From assembly GCA_029560455.1 (NCBI GenBank), contig JAKQKW010000481.1, forward strand, positions 1 through 20,705: a stretch of DNA of 20,705 bases. The letters are read 5' to 3'. The notes beneath the pieces were generated by a model, which made no database searches, was not told the origin of the DNA, and saw only the letters and a list, made by a program, of their open reading frames with translations. The translations under genes were made by a program, and so were the position numbers. Shown piece after piece: positions 8,022-15,494 of the stretch; within the stretch, counting starts at the first letter, position 1; each line of letters begins with the position of its first letter. Source of the stretch: Candidatus Rifleibacteriota bacterium. GTDB taxonomy: Bacteria > Riflebacteria > Ozemobacteria > Ozemobacterales > Ozemobacteraceae.

Positions 8022-8471
8022 ATGATGAATCTTGGTAATCTCAAAAAGGCCAAAGGGTCTACCAAAGATAAAAGAAGAGTAGGGCGCGGTAAGGGTTCCG
8101 GCATGGGTAACCAGGCCACCAGAGGTCATGACGGTCAGCTCGGCCGTGGCAGCAAGGTACATCCTTATGCCGGGTTCGAAGGCGGTCAGATGCGTTTCGT
8201 GCGCATTATGCCGAAGCGCGGCTTCACCAGCCCGAATCGTGTTGAATTCTCAGTGGTAAACCTCGCCGCTCTCGAGCAGGCCTTTGCCGCCAACTCTGAA
8301 GTAACCGTAGCAAAACTTATCGAAGCCGGTCTGGTCAAAAACGACAAGAACCCGGTCAAGATTCTTGCCCGCGGCGAAATCAAAAAGCCTCTTACCGTTA
8401 AGGCTCATCAGTTTTCAAATTCTGCAAAGGACAAAATTGAAAAAGCCGGTGGAAAGGCGGAGGTGATCTAA
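8022..8471 (+). CDS. rplO: 50S ribosomal protein L15
   Basis: 149 residues. The glycine/arginine-rich N-terminal arm 'RRVGRGKGSGMGNQATRGHD' and 'GFEGGQMRFVRIMPKRGF' identify L15. L15 is a late assembly protein deep in the 50S. Two tandem ATGs (8022 and 8025) follow the AAGGAG at 8008-8013; the first is used here. The last codons contain the secY ribosome binding site. Confidence 0.98.
   Translation: MMNLGNLKKAKGSTKDKRRVGRGKGSGMGNQATRGHDGQLGRGSKVHPYAGFEGGQMRFVRIMPKRGFTSPNRVEFSVVNLAALEQAFAANSEVTVAKLIEAGLVKNDKNPVKILARGEIKKPLTVKAHQFSNSAKDKIEKAGGKAEVI
8459..8468 (+). promoter_or_regulatory. Extended Shine-Dalgarno for the TTG-started secY
   Basis: GGAGGTGATC is a 10-nt perfect complement of the canonical 16S rRNA 3' end. 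It lies inside the last codons of rplO, with about 9 nt between its GGAGG and the TTG at 8473. It decides the start and may compensate for the weak start codon. Confidence 0.8.
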
Positions 8472-8472
8472 C

Positions 8473-9780
8473 TTGCTGCAAAGCCTGTCAAACTCAATGA
8501 GAATTCCGGAACTCCGGAATCGTATCCTTTTCACCCTTGGCATGATTCTGGTATTCAGAATCGGTACCCACATTCCGACCCCGGGCGTGGATGCCAAGCT
8601 GCTTACTCAGAACCTTCCTTCTTCTGAACTGTTCAGTTTTCTGAATATGTTCTCAGGTGGCGCGCTGAGACGCTTCTCAGTCTTCGCACTCGGGATCGCT
8701 CCCTACATCAATGCATCGATCATCATGCAGCTGCTTGTATATGTTATCCCTTACTTCGAACACCTGGCAAAAGAAGAAGGCGAAGAGGGCCGCAAGCTGA
8801 TCAGTCAGTATACAAGATACGGAACAGTTTTGATAGGCGCGCTGCAAGCGTTAGGCATCAGCTTCATGCTTGAAAGATACCAGGTTGTTCCGCACCCTGG
8901 TATCGGTTTCAAGCTGATGGCTGTAATCACCCTCACTGCAGGCACAGCCTTCATTATGTGGCTTGGCGAACAGATGACCGCCAGAGGCATTGGCAATGGT
9001 ATCTCCATTCTCATTACCGCTGGTATTCTTGCTGGCCTCCCCGAAGCTGTTGTGCAGCAGGTCGCACTGTTCAGTGGCGATGCTCATGATGTTGTGAAGA
9101 CCATCTTCCTGTTGTTCTTCGCCATAGTTACCATCATGGCTATCGTTTATGTTCAGGATGGCGTTCGCAAGATTCCGGTGCAGTATGCCAAGCGCGTGGT
9201 TGGTCGCAGGGTTTATGGTGGACAGAACACCTATATTCCGCTGAGAGTCAATCAGGCCGGTGTTATTCCGGTTATCTTCGCCAGTTCTATTCTGATGTTT
9301 CCCGCAATGATTTTCAGCTGGGTCCAGAGCCTTGAATCAATGCAGGAAGCGGTCAAAAATCCGATCGTCTACTGGTTCCTGAATATTTTCAACTACAACA
9401 GCATGACCTACATTCTGATCTACGTAGCTTTGATCATATTCTTCACTTACTTCTACACAGCCATTTCTTTCAACGTTCAGGATCTCGCTGATAACATGAA
9501 AAAATACGGCGGCTTTATTCCCGGTATCCGTGCCGGTCAGAAAACCGTTGAATTCCTCGAAAAGACCGTTTCCAGAGTTACTCTGGCTGGTGGTGTTTTC
9601 CTGGCTGTTGTCTCCATCATTCCGAACATCCTGATCATGTTCATGAATGTTAACTTCTACTTCGGCGGCACAGCTCTGCTGATCGTTGTCGGTGTTGCCA
9701 TGGATACCATGCGTCAGCTGGAATCACACCTGGTAACCAGACATTATGAAGGTTTCATGAAGAAAAAAGGATTGAGATGA
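8473..9780 (+). CDS. secY: Protein translocase channel subunit SecY
   Basis: 435 residues, ten predicted membrane helices. It starts at TTG, giving 'LQSLSNSMRIPELRNRILFT', close to the N-terminus of Bacillus-type SecY, then the 'FRIGTHIPTPGVD' segment after the first helix. The plug-region sequence 'FSFLNMFSGGALRRFSVFAL' and the cytosolic loop 'VQYAKRVVGRRVYGGQNTYI' are diagnostic. It forms the inner-membrane channel for Sec export and membrane insertion. It lies 1 nt after the rplO stop, and its own stop overlaps the adk ATG (ATGA). Confidence 0.98.
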   Translation: MLQSLSNSMRIPELRNRILFTLGMILVFRIGTHIPTPGVDAKLLTQNLPSSELFSFLNMFSGGALRRFSVFALGIAPYINASIIMQLLVYVIPYFEHLAKEEGEEGRKLISQYTRYGTVLIGALQALGISFMLERYQVVPHPGIGFKLMAVITLTAGTAFIMWLGEQMTARGIGNGISILITAGILAGLPEAVVQQVALFSGDAHDVVKTIFLLFFAIVTIMAIVYVQDGVRKIPVQYAKRVVGRRVYGGQNTYIPLRVNQAGVIPVIFASSILMFPAMIFSWVQSLESMQEAVKNPIVYWFLNIFNYNSMTYILIYVALIIFFTYFYTAISFNVQDLADNMKKYGGFIPGIRAGQKTVEFLEKTVSRVTLAGGVFLAVVSIIPNILIMFMNVNFYFGGTALLIVVGVAMDTMRQLESHLVTRHYEGFMKKKGLR

Positions 9781-10451
9781 GCAGTAAGAGAAATCTGAAC
9801 CTTATTTTTCTTGGCCCGCCGGGTGCCGGCAAAGGCACCCAGGCCAAGATGATCGTAGACAAATACAATATTCCCCAGATTTCCACAGGTGACCTGATGA
9901 GAGCCGCTGTCTCATCAGGTTCTTCTATTGGAGACAAGGTTAAGTCCTTCATGGCCAGCGGTGCCCTCGTGCCTGATGATCTCGTTATTGAAATTCTTCT
10001 TGAGCGACTTTCAGCTGATGATTGTCGTGATGGTTTTATTCTTGACGGGTTTCCCCGCACGGTTGGCCAGGCAGAAGCACTTGACCAGCAGCTGAATAAG
10101 AAGCAGATGCCCCTTTCCGGGGTTGTGGCGATGATGGTACCCGACGGTGTACTGACCGATCGCCTGACCGCCAGAAGAATCTGCCGTCAGTGCAGCGCTT
10201 CGTATCATCTTGAATATCTTAAACCAAAGGTTGAAGGTGTGTGCGATCGTTGCCAGGGCGAGCTCTATCAGCGCAAAGACGACTCGGAAGAAGTCATTCT
10301 CAATCGCCTCAAGGTGTACCACGATCAGACATCGCCGCTGATAGATTTTTATCAGAAGCGAAAAAAGTTGTACACAGTCGACGGAAATAAAAAAATAGAG
10401 ATGATTTTTTCTGAAATCTGTGATATAATCGACAAACTGAATTCGCTTTGA
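9777..10451 (+). CDS. adk: Adenylate kinase, zinc-LID type
   Basis: 224 residues; converts ATP + AMP to 2 ADP in the cytoplasm. The P-loop 'GPPGAGKGTQ' is at residues 13-22, the AMP-binding 'STGDLMR' at 36-42 and 'DGFPRT' at 90-95. The long LID (about 131-168) carries C136-x2-C139 and C156-x2-C159, a complete structural zinc site. The start overlaps the secY stop (ATGA), with AAAAAAGG inside secY. The 3' end also contains a likely promoter for map. Confidence 0.97.
   Translation: MSSKRNLNLIFLGPPGAGKGTQAKMIVDKYNIPQISTGDLMRAAVSSGSSIGDKVKSFMASGALVPDDLVIEILLERLSADDCRDGFILDGFPRTVGQAEALDQQLNKKQMPLSGVVAMMVPDGVLTDRLTARRICRQCSASYHLEYLKPKVEGVCDRCQGELYQRKDDSEEVILNRLKVYHDQTSPLIDFYQKRKKLYTVDGNKKIEMIFSEICDIIDKLNSL
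10401..10429 (+). promoter_or_regulatory. Putative extended -10 promoter for map-infA-rpmJ onward
   Basis: Inside the adk 3' end, TGATATAAT (10421-10429) is a consensus extended -10 element (TGn-TATAAT). The -35 region is poor: ATGATT is the best match at 17-nt spacing. The predicted start of transcription near 10436 would leave only about 12 nt before the map TTG. The AT-rich codons here also encode adk residues, so chance is possible. Confidence 0.4.
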
Positions 10452-11212
10452 TTAGCCTGAAAACACCTCAGGAAATCGAGACGATGCAGGAGAATGGCCG
10501 AATTCTTTCGGTCATTCTTGATAAGGTTAAGCATCAGGCCAAACCCGGTGTTTCAACTTTAGAACTGGCAGAATATGCTCATGGTGAAATTTTAAAGGCC
10601 GGCGCTGAATCAGCGTTTCTTGGTTACAGAGATTTCCCCGGAGTAATCTGTATCAGTCTCAACGATGAGGTGGTTCACGGGATTCCGTCATCAGTGAGAA
10701 TTCTCCATCCAGGAGATCTTCTCAAAATCGATATCGGAATCAGGCGCAACGGCTTCTACGCTGACATGGCAGAGACAATATTTCTGGGGGCCACCCCCCC
10801 GACTGAAATTGAAAGTCTGCTGCAGATTACGAAAAAAGCCCTGGCGGCTGGAATTCGTAATTTGCTTCCCGGCAATACTTTGGGAAAAGTTTCACAAAGC
10901 ATGCAGGAAGTCATCGAGACTGGCGGACTGTCAGTGGTTAAACGGTTTGTGGGTCATGGGATAGGGCGCAGGCTCCACGAAAAACCACCCGTTCCGAACT
11001 TTGGTACCCCAGAACAGGGGCCGCGGCTCAAAGCAGGAATGGTACTGGCGATCGAACCCATAGCCACATTCGGAGACCCGGAGATAGCCATAAAGCAGGA
11101 TGGCTGGACGGCGATAACGGTCAGCGGTGCTTTGAGTGCACACTTTGAGCACACGGTGGCCATTACCCCTCGGGGTCCCAGGATTCTCACCTCAACCTGC
11201 CAGGCGGGTTAA
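10448..11212 (+). CDS. map: Type I methionine aminopeptidase
   Basis: 254 residues; removes the initiator methionine from nascent proteins. All five metal ligands expected from E. coli MetAP are visible: D95 (KIDIG), D106 (YADMAET), H170 (VGHGIG), E203 (AIEP) and E234 (HFEHT). The substrate histidine H77 (VVHGIP) is also present. The start is TTG, overlapping the adk stop as TTGA. It gives '[12 protein letters not shown]', which aligns with the family N-terminus; the next ATG (10484) would cut this off. No clear Shine-Dalgarno is visible, so expression may depend on coupling to adk or on a nearly leaderless transcript from the promoter inside adk. Confidence 0.95.
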   Translation: MISLKTPQEIETMQENGRILSVILDKVKHQAKPGVSTLELAEYAHGEILKAGAESAFLGYRDFPGVICISLNDEVVHGIPSSVRILHPGDLLKIDIGIRRNGFYADMAETIFLGATPPTEIESLLQITKKALAAGIRNLLPGNTLGKVSQSMQEVIETGGLSVVKRFVGHGIGRRLHEKPPVPNFGTPEQGPRLKAGMVLAIEPIATFGDPEIAIKQDGWTAITVSGALSAHFEHTVAITPRGPRILTSTCQAG

Positions 11213-11234
11213 AGAAAGGGCAACTAGTCGAACA

Positions 11235-11453
11235 ATGAGCAAAGGTGATACCATTCAGGTCAACGGAAAGGTCGTAGAACCTCTTCCAAACGCCATGTTC
11301 AAGGTTGAGCTTGAAAATGGGCACATGGTTCTCGCTCACATCTCCGGAAAAATGAGAATGCATTACATTCGTATTCTTCCAGGAGACAAGGTCACCGTAG
11401 AATTGACTCCCTATGATTTGACCCGTGGGCGAATCGTCTATCGTTTTAAATAA
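11235..11453 (+). CDS. infA: Translation initiation factor IF-1
   Basis: 72 residues, the exact family length, beginning [20 protein letters not shown]. It is a single S1/OB domain with '[20 protein letters not shown]' and '[20 protein letters not shown]'. IF-1 occupies the 30S A site during initiation. The frame stays open upstream into map, but the ATG at 11235 matches the family start. The AAAGGG upstream (about 11216-11220) is a weak, distant ribosome binding site. Confidence 0.97.
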   Translation: MSKGDTIQVNGKVVEPLPNAMFKVELENGHMVLAHISGKMRMHYIRILPGDKVTVELTPYDLTRGRIVYRFK

Positions 11454-11495
11454 GTCCTGACGAAACGGTAGCAAATAGCACGCAGGAGGAAAAAA

Positions 11496-11609
11496 ATGCG
11501 AGTTAGGGCATCTGTAAAGAAAATCTGTGAAAAGTGTAAAATCATCAAACGTCGTGGTATCATTCGTGTTCTGTGTGAAAATCCCAGACACAAACAGCGA
11601 CAGGGCTAA
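11496..11609 (+). CDS. rpmJ: 50S ribosomal protein L36, zinc-binding form
   Basis: 37 residues, translated by hand from the sequence: it begins [14 protein letters not shown] and ends NPRHKQRQG. The zinc ligands C11, C14, C27 and H32 are intact. L36 binds 23S rRNA at the base of the L7/L12 region. GCAGGAGGA lies just before the ATG. It occupies the usual slot between infA and rpsM. Confidence 0.97.
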   Translation: MRVRASVKKICEKCKIIKRRGIIRVLCENPRHKQRQG

Positions 11610-11624
11610 GACAGGAGGAAAATT

Positions 11625-11993
11625 ATGGCACGTATAGCAGGCGTTGATCTGCCTCGAAACAAACGCGTCGAAGCAGCTCTCCCCTACATTTATGGAGTTG
11701 GTTGGACAGCATCAAGGCATATTCTTGCCAAGACCAACATCAACCCAGACACCCGCGTTAAAGACCTGACTGAAGATGAAATCTCTTCAATCAAAAAGGT
11801 TCTTGATTCTGAATATCGCGTAGAAGGCGATCTCAGACGCGAAATTTCCATGAACATCAAACGCCTCATGGAAATCGGTTGCTACAGGGGTCTCAGACAT
11901 CGCAAGGGCCTGCCGGTCCGCGGTCAGAGAACCAAAACCAATGCTCGCACCCGCAAAGGTCCGAGAAAAGCTATCAAAAAGAACAAGGCATAA
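11625..11993 (+). CDS. rpsM: 30S ribosomal protein S13
   Basis: 122 residues. It starts [20 protein letters not shown], with '[13 protein letters not shown]', '[17 protein letters not shown]' and the C-terminal '[20 protein letters not shown]', then a basic tail. S13 forms head-to-central-protuberance bridges with L5 and contacts P-site tRNA. AGGAGGA precedes the ATG. It is the reference for the S13-like extension found on L22 in this window. Confidence 0.98.
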   Translation: MARIAGVDLPRNKRVEAALPYIYGVGWTASRHILAKTNINPDTRVKDLTEDEISSIKKVLDSEYRVEGDLRREISMNIKRLMEIGCYRGLRHRKGLPVRGQRTKTNARTRKGPRKAIKKNKA

Positions 11994-12034
11994 TTGTTTT
12001 TTTTGAGGATGTAAACTGATTTAAGGAGCATAAA

Positions 12035-12436
12035 ATGGCAAAATCAGGAGCTAAGTCCAAAGTCCGGACCAAAAAGCGAGAAAAGAAGATAGTCGCCAAA
12101 GGTCAGGCACACATTCAGTCAACTTTTAACAACGTTATCGTCACTATCACTGATATGACCGGTAATGTTCTGTGCTGGTCATCCTCTGGCTCAAACAGCT
12201 TCAGAGGTTCCAGAAAATCTACCCCATACGCCGCTCAGGTTTCAGCCGAAATCACCGCTAAACGCGCTCTCGAATTCGGTATGAAAGAAGTGGAAGTTTT
12301 CGTTGCCGGTCCCGGTATGAGCCGTGAATCAGCGATTCGCGCCCTGCAGACTGTCGGTCTGTCAGTTACCGCAATCAAAGACGTTTCCGGCATTCCGCAC
12401 AATGGTTGTCGCCCGCCCAAGCGACGCCGCGTCTGA
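12035..12436 (+). CDS. rpsK: 30S ribosomal protein S11
   Basis: 133 residues. It contains '[20 protein letters not shown]', '[20 protein letters not shown]' and the C-terminal '[20 protein letters not shown]' plus RRRV, all invariant in S11. S11 lines the platform near the mRNA exit. It is preceded by a 41-nt spacer with a T-run (see rejected items) and AAGGAG. Confidence 0.98.
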   Translation: MAKSGAKSKVRTKKREKKIVAKGQAHIQSTFNNVIVTITDMTGNVLCWSSSGSNSFRGSRKSTPYAAQVSAEITAKRALEFGMKEVEVFVAGPGMSRESAIRALQTVGLSVTAIKDVSGIPHNGCRPPKRRRV

Positions 12437-12450
12437 GGAGGCATTAGAAT

Positions 12451-13083
12451 ATGGCTAGATATACTGGTTCAGTTTGTAGAATTTGCCGCCGTGAAGGCGA
12501 TCAACTTTTCCTCAAAGGTGCCCGCTGTTTTACCGAAAAGTGTGCATTCAAACGCCGCGCTTTCGTTCCCGGTCAGCATGGTGCCGAACAGATGAGAAAG
12601 AAAGCTACCGGTTACGAAGTTCAGCTTCGCGCCAAGCAGAAACTCAGAAAAACCTACGGAATCCTGGAACGCCAGTTCCGCAAATATTATGAAGCCGCCA
12701 GCCGCAAGTCTGGTAACTCTGGTGTCAACCTGCTGCACCAGCTCGAAACCCGTCTTGACAACGTGGCTTTCCGCATGGGTTTTGGCCTTTCACGCGCCCA
12801 GACCCGCATGTGGATCACCCAGGGTCATTTCGACATCAACGGCCGCAAGTGCAATATTCCCAGCTACCAGCTGAGAGCCGGTGATGTTATCGCCATCCGC
12901 GAAAGCAGCAAGATTCGTCAGCAGATCAAAGACGCTCTCGAAATCAACTCAAGCCGCGAAGCCAGCTCATGGCTCGAAGTAGATCGCGAAAACCTCAAGG
13001 GTAAGTTTGTTGCGCTGCCCGAACGCGCACAGCTCGACCCGAAGATCCAGGAACATCTGATTATCGAATTCTACTCTCGCTAA
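12451..13083 (+). CDS. rpsD: 30S ribosomal protein S4, zinc-binding form
   Basis: 210 residues. The N-terminal zinc knuckle is complete (C9, C12, C26, C31). The S4 RNA-binding domain follows with 'LETRLDNVAFRMGFGLSRAQ' and 'HFDINGRKCNIPSYQLRAGD'. S4 nucleates 30S body assembly, and in E. coli it represses the alpha operon. Its place between rpsK and rpoA is the proteobacterial/clostridial order, unlike Bacillus. GAGGAGG precedes the ATG. Confidence 0.98.
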   Translation: MARYTGSVCRICRREGDQLFLKGARCFTEKCAFKRRAFVPGQHGAEQMRKKATGYEVQLRAKQKLRKTYGILERQFRKYYEAASRKSGNSGVNLLHQLETRLDNVAFRMGFGLSRAQTRMWITQGHFDINGRKCNIPSYQLRAGDVIAIRESSKIRQQIKDALEINSSREASSWLEVDRENLKGKFVALPERAQLDPKIQEHLIIEFYSR

Positions 13084-13105
13084 GCTTAACAGGAGGCTAA
13101 TTCGC

Positions 13106-14107
13106 GTGATTGAAATCAACCGACCCAAAATCAAATATATCGAAGGCGAACACTCGAACCACGGCATCATCGAAGTCGAACCTCTTGAAAGAGGCTATGG
13201 TCAGACCCTCGGAAATTCTTTCCGCAGAGTTCTGCTCGCTTCACTGCCCGGTTCAGCTGTAAGCAGCGTCAAGATTGACGGAGTTCTTCATGAATTCTGC
13301 AGTATCCCTGGCGTTGTTGAAGACGTTACCGCCATCATCCTTAACCTCAAGAAACTCGTAGTTAACGTAGAAGTCGATGAGCCCATCACTCTGCGCCTTG
13401 AAGTCAAGGGTCCGGCAGACGTTACCGCCGCTGATCTGCCTTCGTATCCTGATCTGCTCGTAATTGACGAAGACGTTCACATCGCTCAGGTAACCGGCGA
13501 CATCACTCTTGGCATGGATATCACCTTCAAGCGTGGCCGCGGTTATGTTCTTGCCGAAGATCACAAGATGAACAATCAGCCGATTGGCACCATCCTGGTC
13601 GACAGCCAGTTCTCACCCGTAACCAGAGTAATGTATAACGTTTCTGATGCTCGCGTAGGCCAGAATATCGATTTCGACAAGCTTACCCTTCAGGTCTGGA
13701 CCAACGGCAGCATGCAGCCCGCCGAGGCTGTTGAACTGTCAGCCAAGTTCCTGATGGCACATGTTGATCTCTTCAAGGCTCTTGAAGAAGAAATCGTCGA
13801 AGACAAAAAGGGCATTCCGACTCATAAAGAAGAACTCGTAATGGTTTCTTCCCAGAAACAGGAAGTCCCGCAGAAGGGTCATCACGATATCCTGATCAAG
13901 GATCTCGAATTTTCAGTCCGTTCGAGAAACTGCCTCAAGAAAGCTGGCATTCAGACTCTTGGTGAACTCGTTAACAAGAAAGTTTCCGAGCTGCTCGAAA
14001 TCAAGAATTTTGGTAAGAAGTCGCTCAAAGAAGTCAGAGAAAAACTCAGTCAGTTCAACATGAGTCTTCCTGACGATGATGGTACCGCCGGAGGTAATGA
14101 CGAATGA
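13106..14107 (+). CDS. rpoA: DNA-directed RNA polymerase subunit alpha
   Basis: 333 residues. It starts at GTG, set by AGGAGG (13091-13096) 9 nt upstream. The N-terminal dimerization domain has 'LERGYGQTLGNSFRRVLLAS' and 'GSAVSSVKIDGVLHEFCSIP'. The C-terminal DNA-binding domain has 'IKDLEFSVRSRNCLKKAGIQ', with the RSRNCL stretch that touches UP elements, and 'LLEIKNFGKKSLKEVREKL'. Alpha seeds assembly of RNA polymerase. Its stop overlaps the rplQ start (ATGA). Confidence 0.98.
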   Translation: MIEINRPKIKYIEGEHSNHGIIEVEPLERGYGQTLGNSFRRVLLASLPGSAVSSVKIDGVLHEFCSIPGVVEDVTAIILNLKKLVVNVEVDEPITLRLEVKGPADVTAADLPSYPDLLVIDEDVHIAQVTGDITLGMDITFKRGRGYVLAEDHKMNNQPIGTILVDSQFSPVTRVMYNVSDARVGQNIDFDKLTLQVWTNGSMQPAEAVELSAKFLMAHVDLFKALEEEIVEDKKGIPTHKEELVMVSSQKQEVPQKGHHDILIKDLEFSVRSRNCLKKAGIQTLGELVNKKVSELLEIKNFGKKSLKEVREKLSQFNMSLPDDDGTAGGNDE

Positions 14108-14724
14108 GACACAAGAAAATCGGACGCAAGTTTGGTCGCGAGTCACATCAGAGGATAGCTCTGCTGCGCTCACTGTGCACCTCACTTGTTAAATATGAAA
14201 AAATCGAAACCACTCTGCAGAAAGCCAAAGATCTGCGCCGCGAAATCGAAAAAGCCGTGACCATCGCCAAAAAGATGATGACTCTCAAAGGCGAAAATCA
14301 GGCTCAGACCGCTGGTCTTAAAGCCGCCAAAAGAACTCTTCTCGAAAAGTTCTTCCATGGCTGCAACGATCGCGAAATCCTTGGCCGTGACGAGATCAAG
14401 AGATACATCTCCAATCTCGACAAAGAAACACGCGAAGCTGCTGAAAAGTACATCGCCGACCCCGACAAGAATCCGAGACCGGAATTCATCGTTGACTACA
14501 TTCCCGCCACCTGCAAACGCACTGTCGACCAGGACGGCAAGAGTGTAACCAAAGAAAGAAAGAACGCTCAGAGAATTCTCAGAGTCGAAGGCACTGTAAC
14601 CAAACTTATCAACCGCATCGCCCCCCGCTTTGAAACGGTTCCCGGTGGCTACACCAGAATCTACAAGCTGGGCAATCGCCGCGGCGACAATGCCGAAATG
14701 GCAATCATCGAATTCACCAAATGA
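14104..14724 (+). CDS. rplQ: 50S ribosomal protein L17 with ~85-90-residue internal insert
   Basis: 206 residues, against about 115-130 normally. The N-terminal part 'MRHKKIGRKFGRESHQRIAL' through 'KIETTLQKAKDLRREIEKAV' is L17. The C-terminal 'LINRIAPRFETVPGGYTRIY' and 'KLGNRRGDNAEMAIIEF' are also L17. Between them, about residues 62-150 are extra and rich in charged residues ('GRDEIKRYISNLDKETREAA', 'PEFIVDYIPATCKRTVDQD'), with no recognised domain. L17 lies close to the tunnel exit on the 50S. The ATG overlaps the rpoA stop. Confidence 0.94.
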   Translation: MRHKKIGRKFGRESHQRIALLRSLCTSLVKYEKIETTLQKAKDLRREIEKAVTIAKKMMTLKGENQAQTAGLKAAKRTLLEKFFHGCNDREILGRDEIKRYISNLDKETREAAEKYIADPDKNPRPEFIVDYIPATCKRTVDQDGKSVTKERKNAQRILRVEGTVTKLINRIAPRFETVPGGYTRIYKLGNRRGDNAEMAIIEFTK

Positions 14725-14741
14725 GGTGAATCCGTCGCAGG

Positions 14742-15494
14742 ATGATAATTCTCGACAAAGTATCTTTCAGATATAACGAGAAATCAGAAACCTCCTTCAA
14801 ACTGAAGGAGGTTTCTTTTTCCTGCTCGAAAGGCTCGATTACCGGAGTAATCGGCGGCAACGGCAGCGGGAAGTCTACTGTTGCCAGGCTGATTGCCGGC
14901 ATGATCGAACCTCAGACCGGCATCGTGACTGTCGACGGTTTTGCGCCTTTCAATCACATCGGCCGCTGTGGCTTTCTAGCCGGTATCATTTTTCAGACGC
15001 CTGATAACCAGATTGTCGGTACAACCGTGGCAGAAGACCTTGCATTCGGTCTTGAGAATCTGAGTGTAAGTTATGATGAAATGCAGGTTCGGGTCAGGGA
15101 AACCGCTGCCCGCTTCGGGCTCGGCGATATGCTCTCGACCCCGGTTCATTACCTTTCTGGTGGTCAGAAGCAGTTACTGTGTATTGCATCGGTAATGATC
15201 ATGCAGCCTTCCTGGATGATCTTTGACGAGCCAACTTCACACCTCGACCCCTGGGCGCGCGACAACTTCTGGCAGACTGTCAAAACTTTTGCCCGCGAAC
15301 ATGACATCGGAGTCATGGTTGTCTCGCAGCTTGCCGAAGATCTGCACCATTTCGAGCAGATTCTCGCGTTCAACGCCGGCAGTCTGGTATTTAACGGGCC
15401 AATTGCCGATCTGCGTGCCAGCGTCGAGCAGTTGCCATGGTTCAGAATTCCGGACGCCTGGAAACTTGAAAAAATCCTTGAGGCCAGATCATGA
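14742..15494 (+). CDS. ecfA1: ECF transporter ATPase EcfA1 (H-loop His replaced by Gln)
   Basis: 250 residues, an ABC ATPase of the energy-coupling factor type. Walker A 'GGNGSGKST' is at 38-46. The Q-loop 'FQTPDNQIVGTTVAEDLAFG' (Q85) is highly typical of EcfA. The signature LSGGQ is at 138-142 and Walker B with the catalytic glutamate, MIFDE, at 159-163. Where the switch histidine belongs (usually THD) the sequence reads V-V-S-Q196-L. It probably pairs with EcfA2 to drive EcfT and separately encoded S components for vitamin or metal-ion uptake. The ATG is 17 nt after the rplQ stop, with a poorly spaced GAGGTGA as ribosome binding site. A terminator-like hairpin lies inside codons 15-25. Confidence 0.9.
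   Translation: MIILDKVSFRYNEKSETSFKLKEVSFSCSKGSITGVIGGNGSGKSTVARLIAGMIEPQTGIVTVDGFAPFNHIGRCGFLAGIIFQTPDNQIVGTTVAEDLAFGLENLSVSYDEMQVRVRETAARFGLGDMLSTPVHYLSGGQKQLLCIASVMIMQPSWMIFDEPTSHLDPWARDNFWQTVKTFAREHDIGVMVVSQLAEDLHHFEQILAFNAGSLVFNGPIADLRASVEQLPWFRIPDAWKLEKILEARS
14786..14820 (+). terminator. Intrinsic terminator-like hairpin inside ecfA1, 61 nt after rplQ
   Basis: Left arm AGAAACCTCCTTCA (14786-14799), loop AAC (14800-14802) and right arm TGAAGGAGGTTTCT (14803-14816) form a perfect 14-bp stem followed by TTTT (14817-14820; five T in a row counting the last stem base). This is a textbook rho-independent terminator for the long ribosomal protein transcript, yet it lies in frame inside ecfA1. 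It could act as an attenuator between rplQ and the transporter. The right arm carries AAGGAGG and the left arm CCTCCTT, the Shine-Dalgarno and its complement. Confidence 0.75.

Noticed and set aside
11136..11234. An N-terminal extension of IF-1 into map in the same open frame.
   Set aside because: The ATG at 11235 gives exactly the 72-residue IF-1, and the upstream part is the out-of-frame shadow of the map C-terminus.
11975..12015. T-run after rpsM (TTGTTTTTTTT) with an A-rich partner just upstream, as a possible terminator.
   Set aside because: The stem would be almost all A-T with a G-T pair and no GC core, and rpsK-rpsD-rpoA continue directly with good ribosome binding sites. It looks like an AT-rich spacer.
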